This document shows positions 55,603-64,000 of a stretch of 64,000 nucleotides of DNA, one piece after another. Both the position numbers and the translations under genes were made by a program. How positions within the stretch are numbered: position 1 is the first letter of the stretch; each line of letters opens with the position of its first letter. The notes beneath the pieces were generated by a model. The model was not told where the DNA came from and searched no databases. It saw only the letters and a program-made list of their open reading frames with translations. This DNA is from Nocardioides sp. zg-DK7169 (lineage in GTDB: Bacteria > Actinomycetota > Actinomycetes > Propionibacteriales > Nocardioidaceae), in assembly GCF_013155365.1 (NCBI RefSeq), contig NZ_JABJRA010000002.1, positions 1 to 64,000 on the forward strand, read 5' to 3'.

Positions 55603-57201
55603 TCAGGCCTGGAAGCCGCGGTAGGGGCGCATCGCCTTCAGCGCCATCCAGACGGTCTGCACGATGGTGATGATGCCGAGGACGGGCCAGCCGATCGCGA
55701 GGATCTCGGACTTGGTCGCCATCGAGATCGGGGCGTAGTTCCACACCGCGCCGAACCCGGCGAACACGACGGCGAGGGCGATGAAGGGGTACATCCACGC
55801 CGCGCCCTTGCCGCGCTCGGCCTTGGCCTGCGCCGCCCAGTTGTCGGTCTGCTGACGGCTGAAGAACTTCAGCCAGGCGCGCACGAAGTGGCCCATCCGG
55901 ATCAGCATGTAGATCTCGGCCGGGGCGATGAGCAGCGCGAACAGGTAGTCGCGCTTGTTGCGGAACTTCATCGAGTGCGCGACGCGCAGGTTCAGCAGCA
56001 CCGCTGCGGTCGGCGGGATCAGCCACCAGGCCCGGAAGACGAAGGCGTCGATGGAGACCGCGGCGATCAGCAGCATGAAGAACATCAGCCGCGTCACCAT
56101 GTTGAGCACCATCGACAGGTGCTCGAACCAGCGCAGCCGCAGGTTCGGGTGGAACGGTTGGCCGCGGGTGTCGCCGCGCTGGCCGGGCCACATCAGGTCG
56201 ATGGCGCCGAAGTTCCACTTCACCTGCTGGGCGTCCAGCGAGCGCAGCGTGGTCATGCCACCGACGTGGGCCCGGGCGTGCGCGGAGATCTTGGTCAGGT
56301 AGCCGGCGGACTTGATCTGCAGCGACAGCAGCGAGTCCTCGACCTCGGAGTCGTTGACCCACGGGGTGCGCTGGTGGCTGTCCTTGAGCACGTCGCGCAG
56401 CGCCTGGGTGGAGAAGATCGAGAACTGCCCGCCCAGCACCGCCATGTTGCGGCCCTTGAGCAGGTTCTGCATGTTGAACGCCGAGAACTGCGCGCGCTGG
56501 CCGGCGATGAGGAACTTCTCGACCGGGCCGCGCAGCGCGGAGTCGTCGATGGAGTAGATCGCGGAGATGCCGCCGATCCGGTCGTCGCTGGCGATCTCGT
56601 TGATCAGGTGCTCGACCGCGTCCGGCTCCGGCGTGGTGTCGCCGTCGACGCCGAGCAGGTAGTCCATGTGCTCGACCAGGGAGTAGCCGTAGTTGAGGGC
56701 GCCGACCTTCTTGTCGGGGTTCTTGCCGATGTCGTGGACGTAGACGACCGTCGACTGCTCACCGGTCGGCGTGGTGCGGGTGTGCGGCCCGGCGTAGTGC
56801 CCGGCGATCTCGACGGAGTCGTCGGTGGTGTTGTTGACGATGACGTGGATCGCGTCCGGCAGCCGGGTCTGCATGAGCAGCGCGTCCAGGACGCCGGCGA
56901 TGGTCTCGCCCTCGTTGTAGGCCGGGATGACACAGCCGATGGTCGGGCGGTACGTCGGCAGCTCGTCGACGCGCTCGAGGAACTCCTCGGCGTACGCCGC
57001 CAGCCGCGGGTCGAGGGTGCGGACGTAGGGGTTCTCGACGGGCGCGGCGGGGACGGGTGCCGTCGGCAGGGCCCCGACCGCCGGCGGGCCGGGGTGCGTG
57101 GGCAGACCCGGGTGCGCGGAGCGGGTCGGCTCGCCCATCGCGTCAGTGCCCCAGAGGGGCGAGGTGGGCGGTACCTGCTCGATCCCGTGGCGAGGGTCCA
57201 C
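55603..57201 (-). CDS. GT2 processive-type glycosyltransferase
   Basis: This 532-residue membrane enzyme has a cytoplasmic GT-A domain (about 90-330) with CVIPAYNEGETI, the D-x-D GVDGDTTPEPDAV, the TPWVNDSEVEDSLLS acceptor-Asp motif and a QQVKW variant of QxxRW, followed by several membrane helices. It resembles cellulose- or chitin-synthase-like enzymes. GTG 57201 follows GGGAG; ATG 57138 is an alternative. With the GH6 lipoprotein and response regulator it forms a beta-glucan synthesis-like cluster. Confidence 0.85.
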   Translation of the reverse strand: MDPRHGIEQVPPTSPLWGTDAMGEPTRSAHPGLPTHPGPPAVGALPTAPVPAAPVENPYVRTLDPRLAAYAEEFLERVDELPTYRPTIGCVIPAYNEGETIAGVLDALLMQTRLPDAIHVIVNNTTDDSVEIAGHYAGPHTRTTPTGEQSTVVYVHDIGKNPDKKVGALNYGYSLVEHMDYLLGVDGDTTPEPDAVEHLINEIASDDRIGGISAIYSIDDSALRGPVEKFLIAGQRAQFSAFNMQNLLKGRNMAVLGGQFSIFSTQALRDVLKDSHQRTPWVNDSEVEDSLLSLQIKSAGYLTKISAHARAHVGGMTTLRSLDAQQVKWNFGAIDLMWPGQRGDTRGQPFHPNLRLRWFEHLSMVLNMVTRLMFFMLLIAAVSIDAFVFRAWWLIPPTAAVLLNLRVAHSMKFRNKRDYLFALLIAPAEIYMLIRMGHFVRAWLKFFSRQQTDNWAAQAKAERGKGAAWMYPFIALAVVFAGFGAVWNYAPISMATKSEILAIGWPVLGIITIVQTVWMALKAMRPYRGFQA

Positions 57202-57351
57202 GCGCTGCTCCCGTCGGTTCGGCCCGCGGTACGCCGCGTGCTGCTCGCTCTCAGTGTGGCGGCGCTGCCTCAAGGCGCCGGACCGGAAAACCCAAGATCT
57301 CCTCAAGAGACCTCGGGCCCGGCGGTCCGGCGCCTCGGACGGGGTGTTGGT

Positions 57352-57597
57352 CTAGCGGGGCAGGCCGCTCGCGCGCCAGCCGCCGAGGCCGGGCGAGAGC
57401 GCGCGGCGGGCGGCCCGCTCGGGGGCGGACCAGGCCGAGACGGGGCGCTTGGGGGCCGGCGCGCCGGTGCCGAGCGAGGACAGGACCGCGACCAGGGCGG
57501 CGATCTCCTCGGGCGTGGCGTCGGGGTTGACCACCCGCAGGACCGGCGCGGCCGGTGCTGCGGGGGCCGTGCCCTCGGGGACCTCGGGGCCGCTCAC
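57352..57597 (-). CDS. Acyl-CoA carboxylase epsilon subunit
   Basis: This 81-residue small protein has a Pro/Ala-rich N-terminus and the [20 protein letters not shown] core that marks AccE/PccE epsilon subunits, with a [15 protein letters not shown] basic C-terminus. These subunits bind and stabilise the carboxyltransferase beta chain in actinobacteria. The GTG overlaps the beta-subunit stop by 4 bases, so it is translationally coupled to it. Confidence 0.88.
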   Translation of the reverse strand: MSGPEVPEGTAPAAPAAPVLRVVNPDATPEEIAALVAVLSSLGTGAPAPKRPVSAWSAPERAARRALSPGLGGWRASGLPR

Positions 57598-59222
57598 AGC
57601 GGGATGTTCCCGTGCTTCTTGGCCGGCAGCGACTCGCGCTTGGAGCGCAGCAGGCGCAGGGAGCGGACCACCTCGGAGCGGGTCTCGTGCGGCGCGATGA
57701 CCGCGTCGACGTAGCCGCGCTCGGCCGCGATGTAGGGGTTGGCCAGGGTGGTCTCGTACTCGTCGATCAGCTCGGCACGCCGGGCCTCGACGTCGCCGCC
57801 CGCGGCCTCGACCGCGGCCAGCTCCTTGCGGTGGATGATGTTCGCCGCGCCCTGCGCGCCCATCACGGCGATCTGCGCACTCGGCCAGGCGATGTTCATG
57901 TCCGCGCCGAGGTGCTTGGAGGCCATCACGTCGTACGCGCCGCCGTAGGCCTTGCGGGTGATGATCGTGACCAGCGGGACGGTGGCCTCGGCGTAGGCGT
58001 AGATCAGCTTGGCGCCGCGGCGGATGATGCCGTTCCACTCCTGGTCGGTGCCCGGCAGGAAGCCCGGGACGTCGACGAAGGTGAGCACCGGGATGTTGAA
58101 GGCGTCGCAGAAGCGGACGAAGCGCGCGGCCTTCTCGGAGGCGTCGATGTCCAGGCAGCCGGCGAACTGCATCGGCTGGTTGGCGACGACGCCGACGGGG
58201 CGGCCCTCGACCCGGCCGAAGCCGACGATGATGTTCGGCGCGAACATCTCCTGGACCTCGAGGAAGTCCTCGTCGTCGACGATCGCCCGCACGACCTCGT
58301 GCATGTCGTAGGGCTGGTTCGGCGAGTCCGGGATGATCGTGTCGAGCGAGCGGTCCAGGTCGGAGACCTCGAGGTCGGCGACCTCGTCGTAGGACGGCAG
58401 CTCGTCGAGGTTGTTCTGCGGGAGGTAGGACAGCAGCGCCTTGACGTACTCGATGGCGTCCTCCTCGTCGGAGGCCATGTAGTGCGCGTTGCCGGACTTG
58501 GTGTTGTGGGTCCGGGCGCCGCCCAGGTCCTCCATGGTGACGTCCTCGCCGGTGACGGTCTTGATGACGTCGGGACCGGTGATGAACATGCCGGAGGTCT
58601 GGTCGACCATCACGGTGAAGTCGGTGACGGCGGGGGAGTAGACGTGCCCGCCGGCGCAGTTGCCCATGATCAGGCTGATCTGCGGGATCACGCCGGAGGC
58701 GTGCACGTTGCGCTTGAAGATCTCGCCGTACAGGCCCAGGGAGACGACACCCTCCTGGATGCGGGCGCCGGCGCCCTCGTTGATGCCGACCAGCGGCGCG
58801 CCGGTCTTGATCGCGAGGTCCATGATCTTGGTGATCTTCTCGCCGTACACCTCGCCGAGCGAGCCGCCGAAGACGGTGAAGTCCTGGGAGAAGGCGCAGA
58901 CCTGGCGGCCGTTGACCGTGCCGTAGCCGATGACGACGCCGTCGCCGTACGGGCGGGTCTTCTCCAGGCCGAAGGCGGTGGAGCGGTGGCGGGCCAGCTC
59001 GTCGATCTCGACGAAGGAGCCCTCGTCGAAGAGCAGCGCGACGCGCTCGCGGGCGGTCAGGCGTCCCTTGGCGTGCTGCTTCTCGACGGCCTTGGCGGAG
59101 CCGGCGTGGACCGCCTCGTCGATGCGTCGCTCGAGGTCCGCCAGCTTGCCGGCCGTCGTGTGGATGTCCGGGGCCCCGGGGCCCGTGGGGACGTCGGTGC
59201 CTTCGCCGGGTTGTGCGCTCAC
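57594..59222 (-). CDS. Acyl-CoA carboxylase beta (carboxyltransferase) subunit
   Basis: This 542-residue carboxyltransferase transfers CO2 from carboxybiotin to acyl-CoA. The crotonase-like halves show [30 protein letters not shown], a C-terminal half with [18 protein letters not shown] and [16 protein letters not shown], and a basic [20 protein letters not shown] tail. It resembles PccB/AccD5-type chains that use acetyl- or propionyl-CoA. It is divergent from birA, and its product pairs with the alpha chain at 46158-47933. Confidence 0.95.
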   Translation of the reverse strand: MSAQPGEGTDVPTGPGAPDIHTTAGKLADLERRIDEAVHAGSAKAVEKQHAKGRLTARERVALLFDEGSFVEIDELARHRSTAFGLEKTRPYGDGVVIGYGTVNGRQVCAFSQDFTVFGGSLGEVYGEKITKIMDLAIKTGAPLVGINEGAGARIQEGVVSLGLYGEIFKRNVHASGVIPQISLIMGNCAGGHVYSPAVTDFTVMVDQTSGMFITGPDVIKTVTGEDVTMEDLGGARTHNTKSGNAHYMASDEEDAIEYVKALLSYLPQNNLDELPSYDEVADLEVSDLDRSLDTIIPDSPNQPYDMHEVVRAIVDDEDFLEVQEMFAPNIIVGFGRVEGRPVGVVANQPMQFAGCLDIDASEKAARFVRFCDAFNIPVLTFVDVPGFLPGTDQEWNGIIRRGAKLIYAYAEATVPLVTIITRKAYGGAYDVMASKHLGADMNIAWPSAQIAVMGAQGAANIIHRKELAAVEAAGGDVEARRAELIDEYETTLANPYIAAERGYVDAVIAPHETRSEVVRSLRLLRSKRESLPAKKHGNIPL

Positions 59223-59276
59223 TGGGTCTGCTCTCCTCGCTGGCGTCCGTGCAGGGTGTGGGCCAATGTAGTGCCC

Positions 59277-60098
59277 GTGACCCCCTCCCTGTCGGCGCGC
59301 CCACCACTGGACAGGACCCGGATCACTGCCGGGCCCCGGGAAGCCGGGCCCGACCTGGTCGTGGAGGTGGTCGAGGAGGCCACCTCCACCAACGCCGTCC
59401 TCGCCCAGCGGGCCCGCGACGGCGCGCCCGAGGGGCTGGTCGTGGTCGCGGAGCACCAGAGCGCCGGACGCGGGCGGCTGGACCGCAGCTGGGAGATGCC
59501 GGCCCGCTCCGGGCTGATCGTCTCGGTGCTGCTGCGCCCGACGGTGCCGACGCGGTGCTGGCCGTGGCTGCCGCTGCTCACCGGGTACGCCGTGGGGCGC
59601 ACGCTGCGCGAGGCCGGGTTCCCCGCCGCCGGCGTGAAGTGGCCCAACGACGCGCTGATCCACGACCGCAAGGTCGCCGGCATCCTCGTCGAGGTCGTCG
59701 ACACGCCCACCGGGATGGCCGCCGTCGTGGGGATCGGGCTCAACGTCGACCTCGCCGCCGACGAGCTCCCGGTCCCGACCGCGACCTCGTTGGCGCTCGA
59801 GGCGGGGGAGCGCGGGACACCCGACCGTGCCGAGCTGCTCGGTGAGCTGCTGGACACCCTGATGGAGACGTACGGGGCCTGGCAGCGCGACGGCGAGGAG
59901 GGTGCGCGGCGCCTGCGCGCGGCGTACCGCGACGCGTGCGTGACGCTGGGGCGCGACGTGCGCGTCGAGCTGCCCTCCGGCGCCGCGCTCCTGGGCCGCG
60001 CCACCGACATCGACGACTCCGGCCGGCTGATCGTCGAGGGACCCGACGGCCCCGTCGCCGTCGGCGCCGGTGACGTGATCCACGTCCGGCCCGCCTGA
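59277..60098 (+). CDS. birA: Biotin-[acetyl-CoA-carboxylase] ligase
   Basis: This 273-residue ligase attaches biotin to carrier domains of carboxylases. The ATP/biotin loop [14 protein letters not shown] and [19 protein letters not shown] are characteristic, with a C-terminal beta domain. There is no N-terminal HTH, so it is a non-regulatory ligase. GTG at 59277 lies a few bases after TGTAGT, which could be a -10 giving a leaderless message; GTG 59271 is an alternative. It can serve both carboxylase alpha chains and pyc in this window. Confidence 0.92.
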   Translation: MTPSLSARPPLDRTRITAGPREAGPDLVVEVVEEATSTNAVLAQRARDGAPEGLVVVAEHQSAGRGRLDRSWEMPARSGLIVSVLLRPTVPTRCWPWLPLLTGYAVGRTLREAGFPAAGVKWPNDALIHDRKVAGILVEVVDTPTGMAAVVGIGLNVDLAADELPVPTATSLALEAGERGTPDRAELLGELLDTLMETYGAWQRDGEEGARRLRAAYRDACVTLGRDVRVELPSGAALLGRATDIDDSGRLIVEGPDGPVAVGAGDVIHVRPA

Positions 60099-60289
60099 GT
60101 TCGGGCGCGCCCGCCGGTTGGCGAAGTCGTTCGACAACACGACCATGTCGGCAACGGGCTGGTCGCAGGTTGCCTGCATCGCCACGACGTTGCGCCACCT
60201 GTCGCGGGAACGAGCACGCCGGTTCCCAGTCGACCTGGCGGCCTGGGCCCGCGCTCGTGCAGACCGCACCCCCGCGGCAGTTCCGCGAG
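60099..60289. other. 191-base stretch after birA without a clear gene
   Basis: Frames are open on both strands but have no ribosome-binding site, no conserved motif and no clear start. No hairpin stronger than neighbouring DNA was found. Confidence 0.4.
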
Positions 60290-60820
60290 TCATCTCGGCA
60301 GCGTGCACTTCCTCGCTAAGAAGACCGACCAGCAGAGATCGTTGCGACGGACCTGATCCGACAGGACCAGCTCGCGGACCGGGTCGGGGAGCCGTTGACG
60401 CTGCCAGTCTCGCTCGATGCGGCCGGCGTCATGGTCGCCCGCGGAGTCGGCTAGGACAGCCTTGATGGCGTAGGCGGCGGCACCGAGGTCGTGCTCGGCC
60501 ACGTGGCCAACGCAGGCGGCCTGACCGGCGGCATAAGCAGCGAATCGGGCGGCACCCGTCAAGGGGCGAGCCGCACCCATGGCATGACCTCCCGCGGCGC
60601 GCGCGTCCATCATGGCCATCTCACCGCGAGCCCACGCCCGACCGGCCTCGATGGCTCGCCGCGGACGGCTGTCCGCGGGGCTTTCCTCCTCGAACAGGTG
60701 CAGCACGTGCTCGGCGCACTCAGCAGCCCACAACGCGAGTAGCTGGTGATCGGCATCGGTCAGGCTGCCCCCTCGTCTGATCGTGACCATTCGGGGGTCT
60801 CGAACAGGGGGCAGAATCAC
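60290..60820 (-). CDS. Imm-5 type putative immunity protein
   Basis: This 176-residue helical protein matches the pattern of the putative immunity family Imm-5, with [35 protein letters not shown] and [18 protein letters not shown]. Such proteins are assigned to polymorphic toxin immunity by computational studies, often with no toxin beside them, as here. ATG at 60790 is an alternative start. Actual function is untested in this family. Confidence 0.75.
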   Translation of the reverse strand: MILPPVRDPRMVTIRRGGSLTDADHQLLALWAAECAEHVLHLFEEESPADSRPRRAIEAGRAWARGEMAMMDARAAGGHAMGAARPLTGAARFAAYAAGQAACVGHVAEHDLGAAAYAIKAVLADSAGDHDAGRIERDWQRQRLPDPVRELVLSDQVRRNDLCWSVFLARKCTLPR

Positions 60821-61046
60821 AGGGCCAGCCTCTCAGCAGTCTCAAGGGCGAGCGGCCGAGTAGTGCGCGCGATCATCGGAAGATCAGGTGACTGACGGCG
60901 TCAACAGGGACACAACCAGTGAGTCCCGCCGTTGGTCGAGCGCTTCACGTGGGGCGAGCTCGTCGAGGCCCACGTCCGAGAAAGCTGAACCGAGCAGGGG
61001 TATGACCCCGCACGGCTGGCTGCTGGCGGGGTCCGGGGCGAGTGAT
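60821..61046. other. 226-base stretch between Imm-5 and DUF222 genes
   Basis: The region has no supported gene. A short minus-strand frame includes the His/Cys word THWLCPC, but it overlaps the DUF222 gene end and has no start signal. Promoter elements for the Imm-5 gene should lie here but were not resolved. Confidence 0.4.
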
Positions 61047-62348
61047 CTAGACGTCGGGTGGGTGCGCGGTGACGAGACGGGTCTCCCCGTGGTCCTTCAC
61101 GAGATGGAGCCCATGCGGTGAGCGCCAGAGGTACGTCACCGCGTCGGTCCTGTCGTAGATCCAACCGGTGTGGGTCTTGGCGCGATGGTGGCGCCGGCAG
61201 AGCGGAGCAAGGTTGCAGCTGCACGTCGGCCCGCCGTCACCGTGGGCGGTGACGTGGTCGGTGTCGCAGCGTCGGGCGGGTCGTTCGCACCACGGGAACG
61301 CGCACGCGCGCTGGGCCAGACGGGTCTGCTCGGCCAGCTTGTCCGGGATCGCGTAGGCGTCGGTGTGGTGGTGGGCGTCGAGGTCGAGGACCGGCGTGAT
61401 GACCACCTGGGCGTCACCGGTGCACCACGCACGGACCTGCTCGGTCGACACGATGGACCGGGTCTCCTCGATGCGGGCGATGCCCACCTCGTCGCGGCTG
61501 ATCGCGGCGTCGGAGAGGTGCACGTGGATCACCACCTGGCGCGGCTTCACCACGCTCGCGGCACCGTCACCGCCCTCGCCACGCAGGTCGAACGCGAGCT
61601 GGCGCCGGGCCAGCTCACCGGCCGCCACCGAGCGGCGTACGTCGAGCGACTCGGTGGACCCGAGCGCCGCGAGCTCCTCGGCCCCCTGACGGATCGCGGC
61701 GTCCAGATCCATCGCGTCGGCGAGGTCGAGCTCGCCGTCCACCCGCACGGTCCCGTCGTGGGTGGCCTCGTCGGTGTGCACGTCGAACCGGCGTCCGTCG
61801 GCCGCCTCCCGGCGCCGCCTCTCCGCACCCTCGGGGTCGAAGGCGACCCGGGCGTGGTCAACGAGCCGCTCGATGCCGGCCCAACCGACTCTTCCGACGC
61901 TCCCGGCGAGCTGGCGGTCCACGAAGTCCGCGCCGTCCGGCGGCAGGCTCACGGTGAGCTGCGCGAGCCGGCGCCCCTTCCAGACCGGGACCTCACCGGC
62001 ACGCATCTGCTGCCAGGTCCGCGGCAACCGGTGCGCCAGCTCCAGCGCCGCACCCACCAACGCACGCGCGGCGTCAGTGGACATCCCGAGCGCGGCACCG
62101 AGCTCCATCGGCGCGAACTCCGCGACCAGCGGCGTGCCCTCACCACCCAGCGGCACCGCCACCTCGGCGAAGATCCATCCGGTGGTCGGTGTCTGCGGCG
62201 AGATCGACTCGGCCGGGTGCATCGCCGCCCAGGCCAGCGCGGCCTCCAGGACTCCGAACTCCGCCCGCTGCACCGCAGTCCGCTGCTCCTGCGCGAACGC
62301 CAGCACGGCGGCTGGGGAGCCGCAGTCGGGGAGCTCGGGGGAGGCCAT
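61047..62348 (-). CDS. DUF222/HNH endonuclease family protein
   Basis: This 433-residue protein belongs to the actinobacterial 13E12-like family: an N-terminal DUF222 helical domain (to about 330) and a C-terminal HNH nuclease core with CAFPWCERP, CDTDHVTAHGDGGPT, CNLAPLCRRHHRAKTH, where Cys residues bind zinc and the DH and HH motifs are catalytic. A perfect SOS box lies 13 bases upstream of the start, implying DNA-damage induction. Members are often multicopy and mobile-associated; target specificity is unknown. Confidence 0.9.
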   Translation of the reverse strand: MASPELPDCGSPAAVLAFAQEQRTAVQRAEFGVLEAALAWAAMHPAESISPQTPTTGWIFAEVAVPLGGEGTPLVAEFAPMELGAALGMSTDAARALVGAALELAHRLPRTWQQMRAGEVPVWKGRRLAQLTVSLPPDGADFVDRQLAGSVGRVGWAGIERLVDHARVAFDPEGAERRRREAADGRRFDVHTDEATHDGTVRVDGELDLADAMDLDAAIRQGAEELAALGSTESLDVRRSVAAGELARRQLAFDLRGEGGDGAASVVKPRQVVIHVHLSDAAISRDEVGIARIEETRSIVSTEQVRAWCTGDAQVVITPVLDLDAHHHTDAYAIPDKLAEQTRLAQRACAFPWCERPARRCDTDHVTAHGDGGPTCSCNLAPLCRRHHRAKTHTGWIYDRTDAVTYLWRSPHGLHLVKDHGETRLVTAHPPDV

Positions 62349-62360
62349 GCCTCATCCTAC

Positions 62361-62376
62361 TCGAACGTACGTTCGA
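62361..62376 (-). promoter_or_regulatory. LexA (SOS) box
   Basis: TCGAACGTACGTTCGA is a 16-base perfect palindrome that fits the actinobacterial LexA consensus TCGAAC-N4-GTTCGA. It lies just upstream of the DUF222/HNH start codon, so LexA would block this promoter until DNA damage. Confidence 0.88.
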
Positions 62377-62627
62377 CAGAAAGAGGTTGTGGGAAGGCAA
62401 GGCAAGGACTTCCGGGCCCCGGGTATCGCCACCGCCGGGGTGTCTCGACGCTGGGTCGCGTCTCCTGGTGCGGAACGGCGAGCGCCACACGCGCCGGCTG
62501 GGCGTGCCACACGTCGGCATGGTCGAGCAGCGAGTGCCGGCGAGCTTTGCGCGCGCCCCGGGGTCCCGCTTTCCGCGAAGTGAGTCTCGGGTCACACGCC
62601 GGGGGCGGGGGATGGGATGATCTCGCC

Positions 62628-63134
62628 GTGCCCCTCAATCCGAAGCTCCTCAACGACGGCGAGGTCGTCGTGGTGTCGACGCGCACCCACGCCAAGGCGC
62701 TGCTCGTGCCGGTGCTCGCGCTGGTGGTGCTGCTCGCCCTCGGACTCGCGGTGCAGCTGCTCGTCGACCACGAGGTCGTGACCCTGGTCGCCTGGGTCGT
62801 GGTCGCGCTGGCGGCGGCGCGCTGGTTCCTCTGGCCGCTCCTGGAGTGGCTGACCGGCACCTACGCCTTCACCGACCGGCGGCTGATCACCCGCACCGGG
62901 GTGTTCGTGCGCCGCGGCCACGACATCCCGCTCTCGCGGATCAGCGACATCGAGATCGAGCTGCACCTCAGCGACCGGCTGCTCGGCTGCGGGACGCTCG
63001 TGATCAGCGACGCCAGCACCCACGGCCGGGTCGTCCTGCCCGACATCCCGCGCGTCGAGGACACCAAGCGTCGCGTCCACCAGCTGCTCCACGACCAGGC
63101 CACGGAGGCCACCTCCCGACATGAAGGAATCTGA
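62628..63134 (+). CDS. PH domain (DUF304-type) membrane protein
   Basis: This 168-residue protein starts at GTG and has two membrane helices (about 25-65) followed by a bPH2 domain: TGTYAFTDRRLITRTG, HDIPLSRISDIEIELHLSDR and GCGTLVISDAS. Arrangement and length match the common actinobacterial PH-domain membrane protein. It overlaps the nucleotide cyclase gene by 14 bases, suggesting a functional pair. Confidence 0.85.
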   Translation: MPLNPKLLNDGEVVVVSTRTHAKALLVPVLALVVLLALGLAVQLLVDHEVVTLVAWVVVALAAARWFLWPLLEWLTGTYAFTDRRLITRTGVFVRRGHDIPLSRISDIEIELHLSDRLLGCGTLVISDASTHGRVVLPDIPRVEDTKRRVHQLLHDQATEATSRHEGI

Positions 63135-64000
63135 GTCCCTCACCCAGGCCGCGAACCTCGAGCGCGCGATCCTGGGAGCGACCCCGACCTACACCGCCTC
63201 CGACGTGGCGGCCCAGACCGGCGTCACGGTCGACCAGGCCCGCCGGCTCTGGCGTGCCCTCGGCTTCCCCGAGACCGGGGGTGACATCGCCTTCACCCCG
63301 GCCGACACCGACGCCGTCTCCCAGATCTTCTCGATGGTGAAGACCGGGCTGATCGACTTCGACCTCGCGGTCACGGTCACCCGTGCGGTGGGCCAGACCA
63401 TGTCGCGCCTCGCGGACTGGGAGACCACCGCGCTGCTGCACCGCGTCGAGGAGGTGATCGCCGAGGAGGACGACACCCCGCAGGGCCGCCTCGAGGCGGC
63501 CACTCGCATGTTCGAGGAGTTCTCCGGGCCCTTCGAGCAGCTGCTCATCTATGTCTGGCGCCGCCACCTCGCCGCGTCGGTCGCCCGGGTGGAGGCGCTC
63601 AGCGCCCGCGAGGAGGACCTGCACACCACCCAGCTGACCGTGGGCTTCGCCGACATCGTCAGCTTCACTGCGCTGTCCAACCAGCTCAGCGAGGACCGCA
63701 TCGGCGACCTCGTGGAGCTCTTCGAGTCCCGTTGCGCCGACGTCGTCGCCAACCAGCGCGGCCGGGTGATCAAGAGCATCGGCGACTCCGTGCTGTTCGT
63801 GAACGACGATCCGATCGCCGCCTACGACACCGCCGCCGGGATCATCAACGTGATCGGCCGCGACCCGCGGATGCCCGACGTGCGCGTCGGACTGGCCAGT
63901 GGTCTGGTCGTCATGCGGCTCGGCGACGTCTTCGGCCCGCCGGTCAACATGGCCGCCCGGCTCACCGCCGTGGCCCGCCGCAACCGCATCATCATCGACG
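63121..64000 (+). CDS. Class III adenylate/guanylate cyclase, cut by window end
   Basis: The first 293 residues are present. An N-terminal helical domain (about 1-160; TASDVAAQTGVTVDQARRLW, FPETGGDIAF) resembles the regulatory domain of M. tuberculosis Rv1264-type cyclases, which respond to pH. A catalytic domain begins at about 170 with VGFADIVSFTALS (metal Asp), RVIKSIGDSVLF (second metal Asp) and FGPPVNMAARLTAV (transition-state Asn/Arg region). It should make cAMP. The 3' end lies outside the window. Confidence 0.9.
   Translation, partial: MKESESLTQAANLERAILGATPTYTASDVAAQTGVTVDQARRLWRALGFPETGGDIAFTPADTDAVSQIFSMVKTGLIDFDLAVTVTRAVGQTMSRLADWETTALLHRVEEVIAEEDDTPQGRLEAATRMFEEFSGPFEQLLIYVWRRHLAASVARVEALSAREEDLHTTQLTVGFADIVSFTALSNQLSEDRIGDLVELFESRCADVVANQRGRVIKSIGDSVLFVNDDPIAAYDTAAGIINVIGRDPRMPDVRVGLASGLVVMRLGDVFGPPVNMAARLTAVARRNRIIID

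Noticed and set aside
60888..61121. 77-codon plus-strand frame after the Imm-5 gene
   Set aside because: Half of it is antisense to the DUF222 gene, and composition and start context do not support coding.

Overview
The window is high-GC DNA (roughly 70 % or more) with dense gene packing, many GTG starts, 4-base stop/start overlaps, short intergenic regions and protein families typical of Actinomycetota. A DtxR-like iron locus, an actinobacterial SOS box, acyl-CoA carboxylase alpha, beta and epsilon subunits, a DUF222/HNH protein and HtaA-type haemin proteins point to Nocardioidaceae (Nocardioides-like). No rRNA or tRNA was seen, so the genus is inferred. Start coordinates were set by hand; weakly supported starts are flagged.

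1-16.6 kb is a nucleoside uptake and salvage island: a BMP-type ABC importer (lipoprotein, double ATPase, two permeases) on the minus strand, then cytidine deaminase, thymidine phosphorylase, adenosine deaminase, a uridine-kinase-like P-loop protein, deoxyribose-phosphate aldolase and a phosphohexomutase, with purine nucleoside phosphorylase at 26 kb. Together they import nucleosides, release bases and feed the sugar phosphate into central metabolism. Interleaved are an Old Yellow Enzyme, a hotdog thioesterase, a MaoC protein and small unknowns.

16.6-26 kb is haem-iron acquisition: haem oxygenase divergent from hmuT-hmuU-hmuV and three exported surface proteins, with palindromes and an iron-box-like site in the shared promoter region. 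Two TetR regulators follow. 26.7-33.4 kb holds a gamma-glutamylcyclotransferase-like protein, dihydrolipoamide dehydrogenase, a second flavoprotein lacking the redox cysteine pair, a SpoIID/LytB protein, and a benE-like transporter divergent from an XRE-cupin regulator.

34-48 kb is a long minus-strand run: acyl-CoA carboxylase alpha chain, then two successive copies of a three-gene membrane cassette (A1-B1-C1, A2-B2-C2), two PH-domain membrane proteins and pyruvate carboxylase, closed by a 23-bp inverted repeat. The duplicated cassette is the best candidate for an undescribed system. All six proteins share a predicted extracytoplasmic domain; the four A and C proteins also carry a cytoplasmic C/N/H/CxxC motif followed by W-x-x-T-G-[YF]-G.

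48-64 kb holds an acyl-CoA dehydrogenase with a leaderless-looking promoter, a GlgC-like enzyme, GtrA and Maf proteins, a TetR regulator, a GH6/response-regulator/lipoprotein/GT2 cluster resembling beta-glucan synthesis loci, acyl-CoA carboxylase beta and epsilon subunits with divergent birA, an orphan Imm-5-type protein, an SOS-box-controlled DUF222/HNH protein, a PH-domain protein and a class III nucleotide cyclase cut by the window end.
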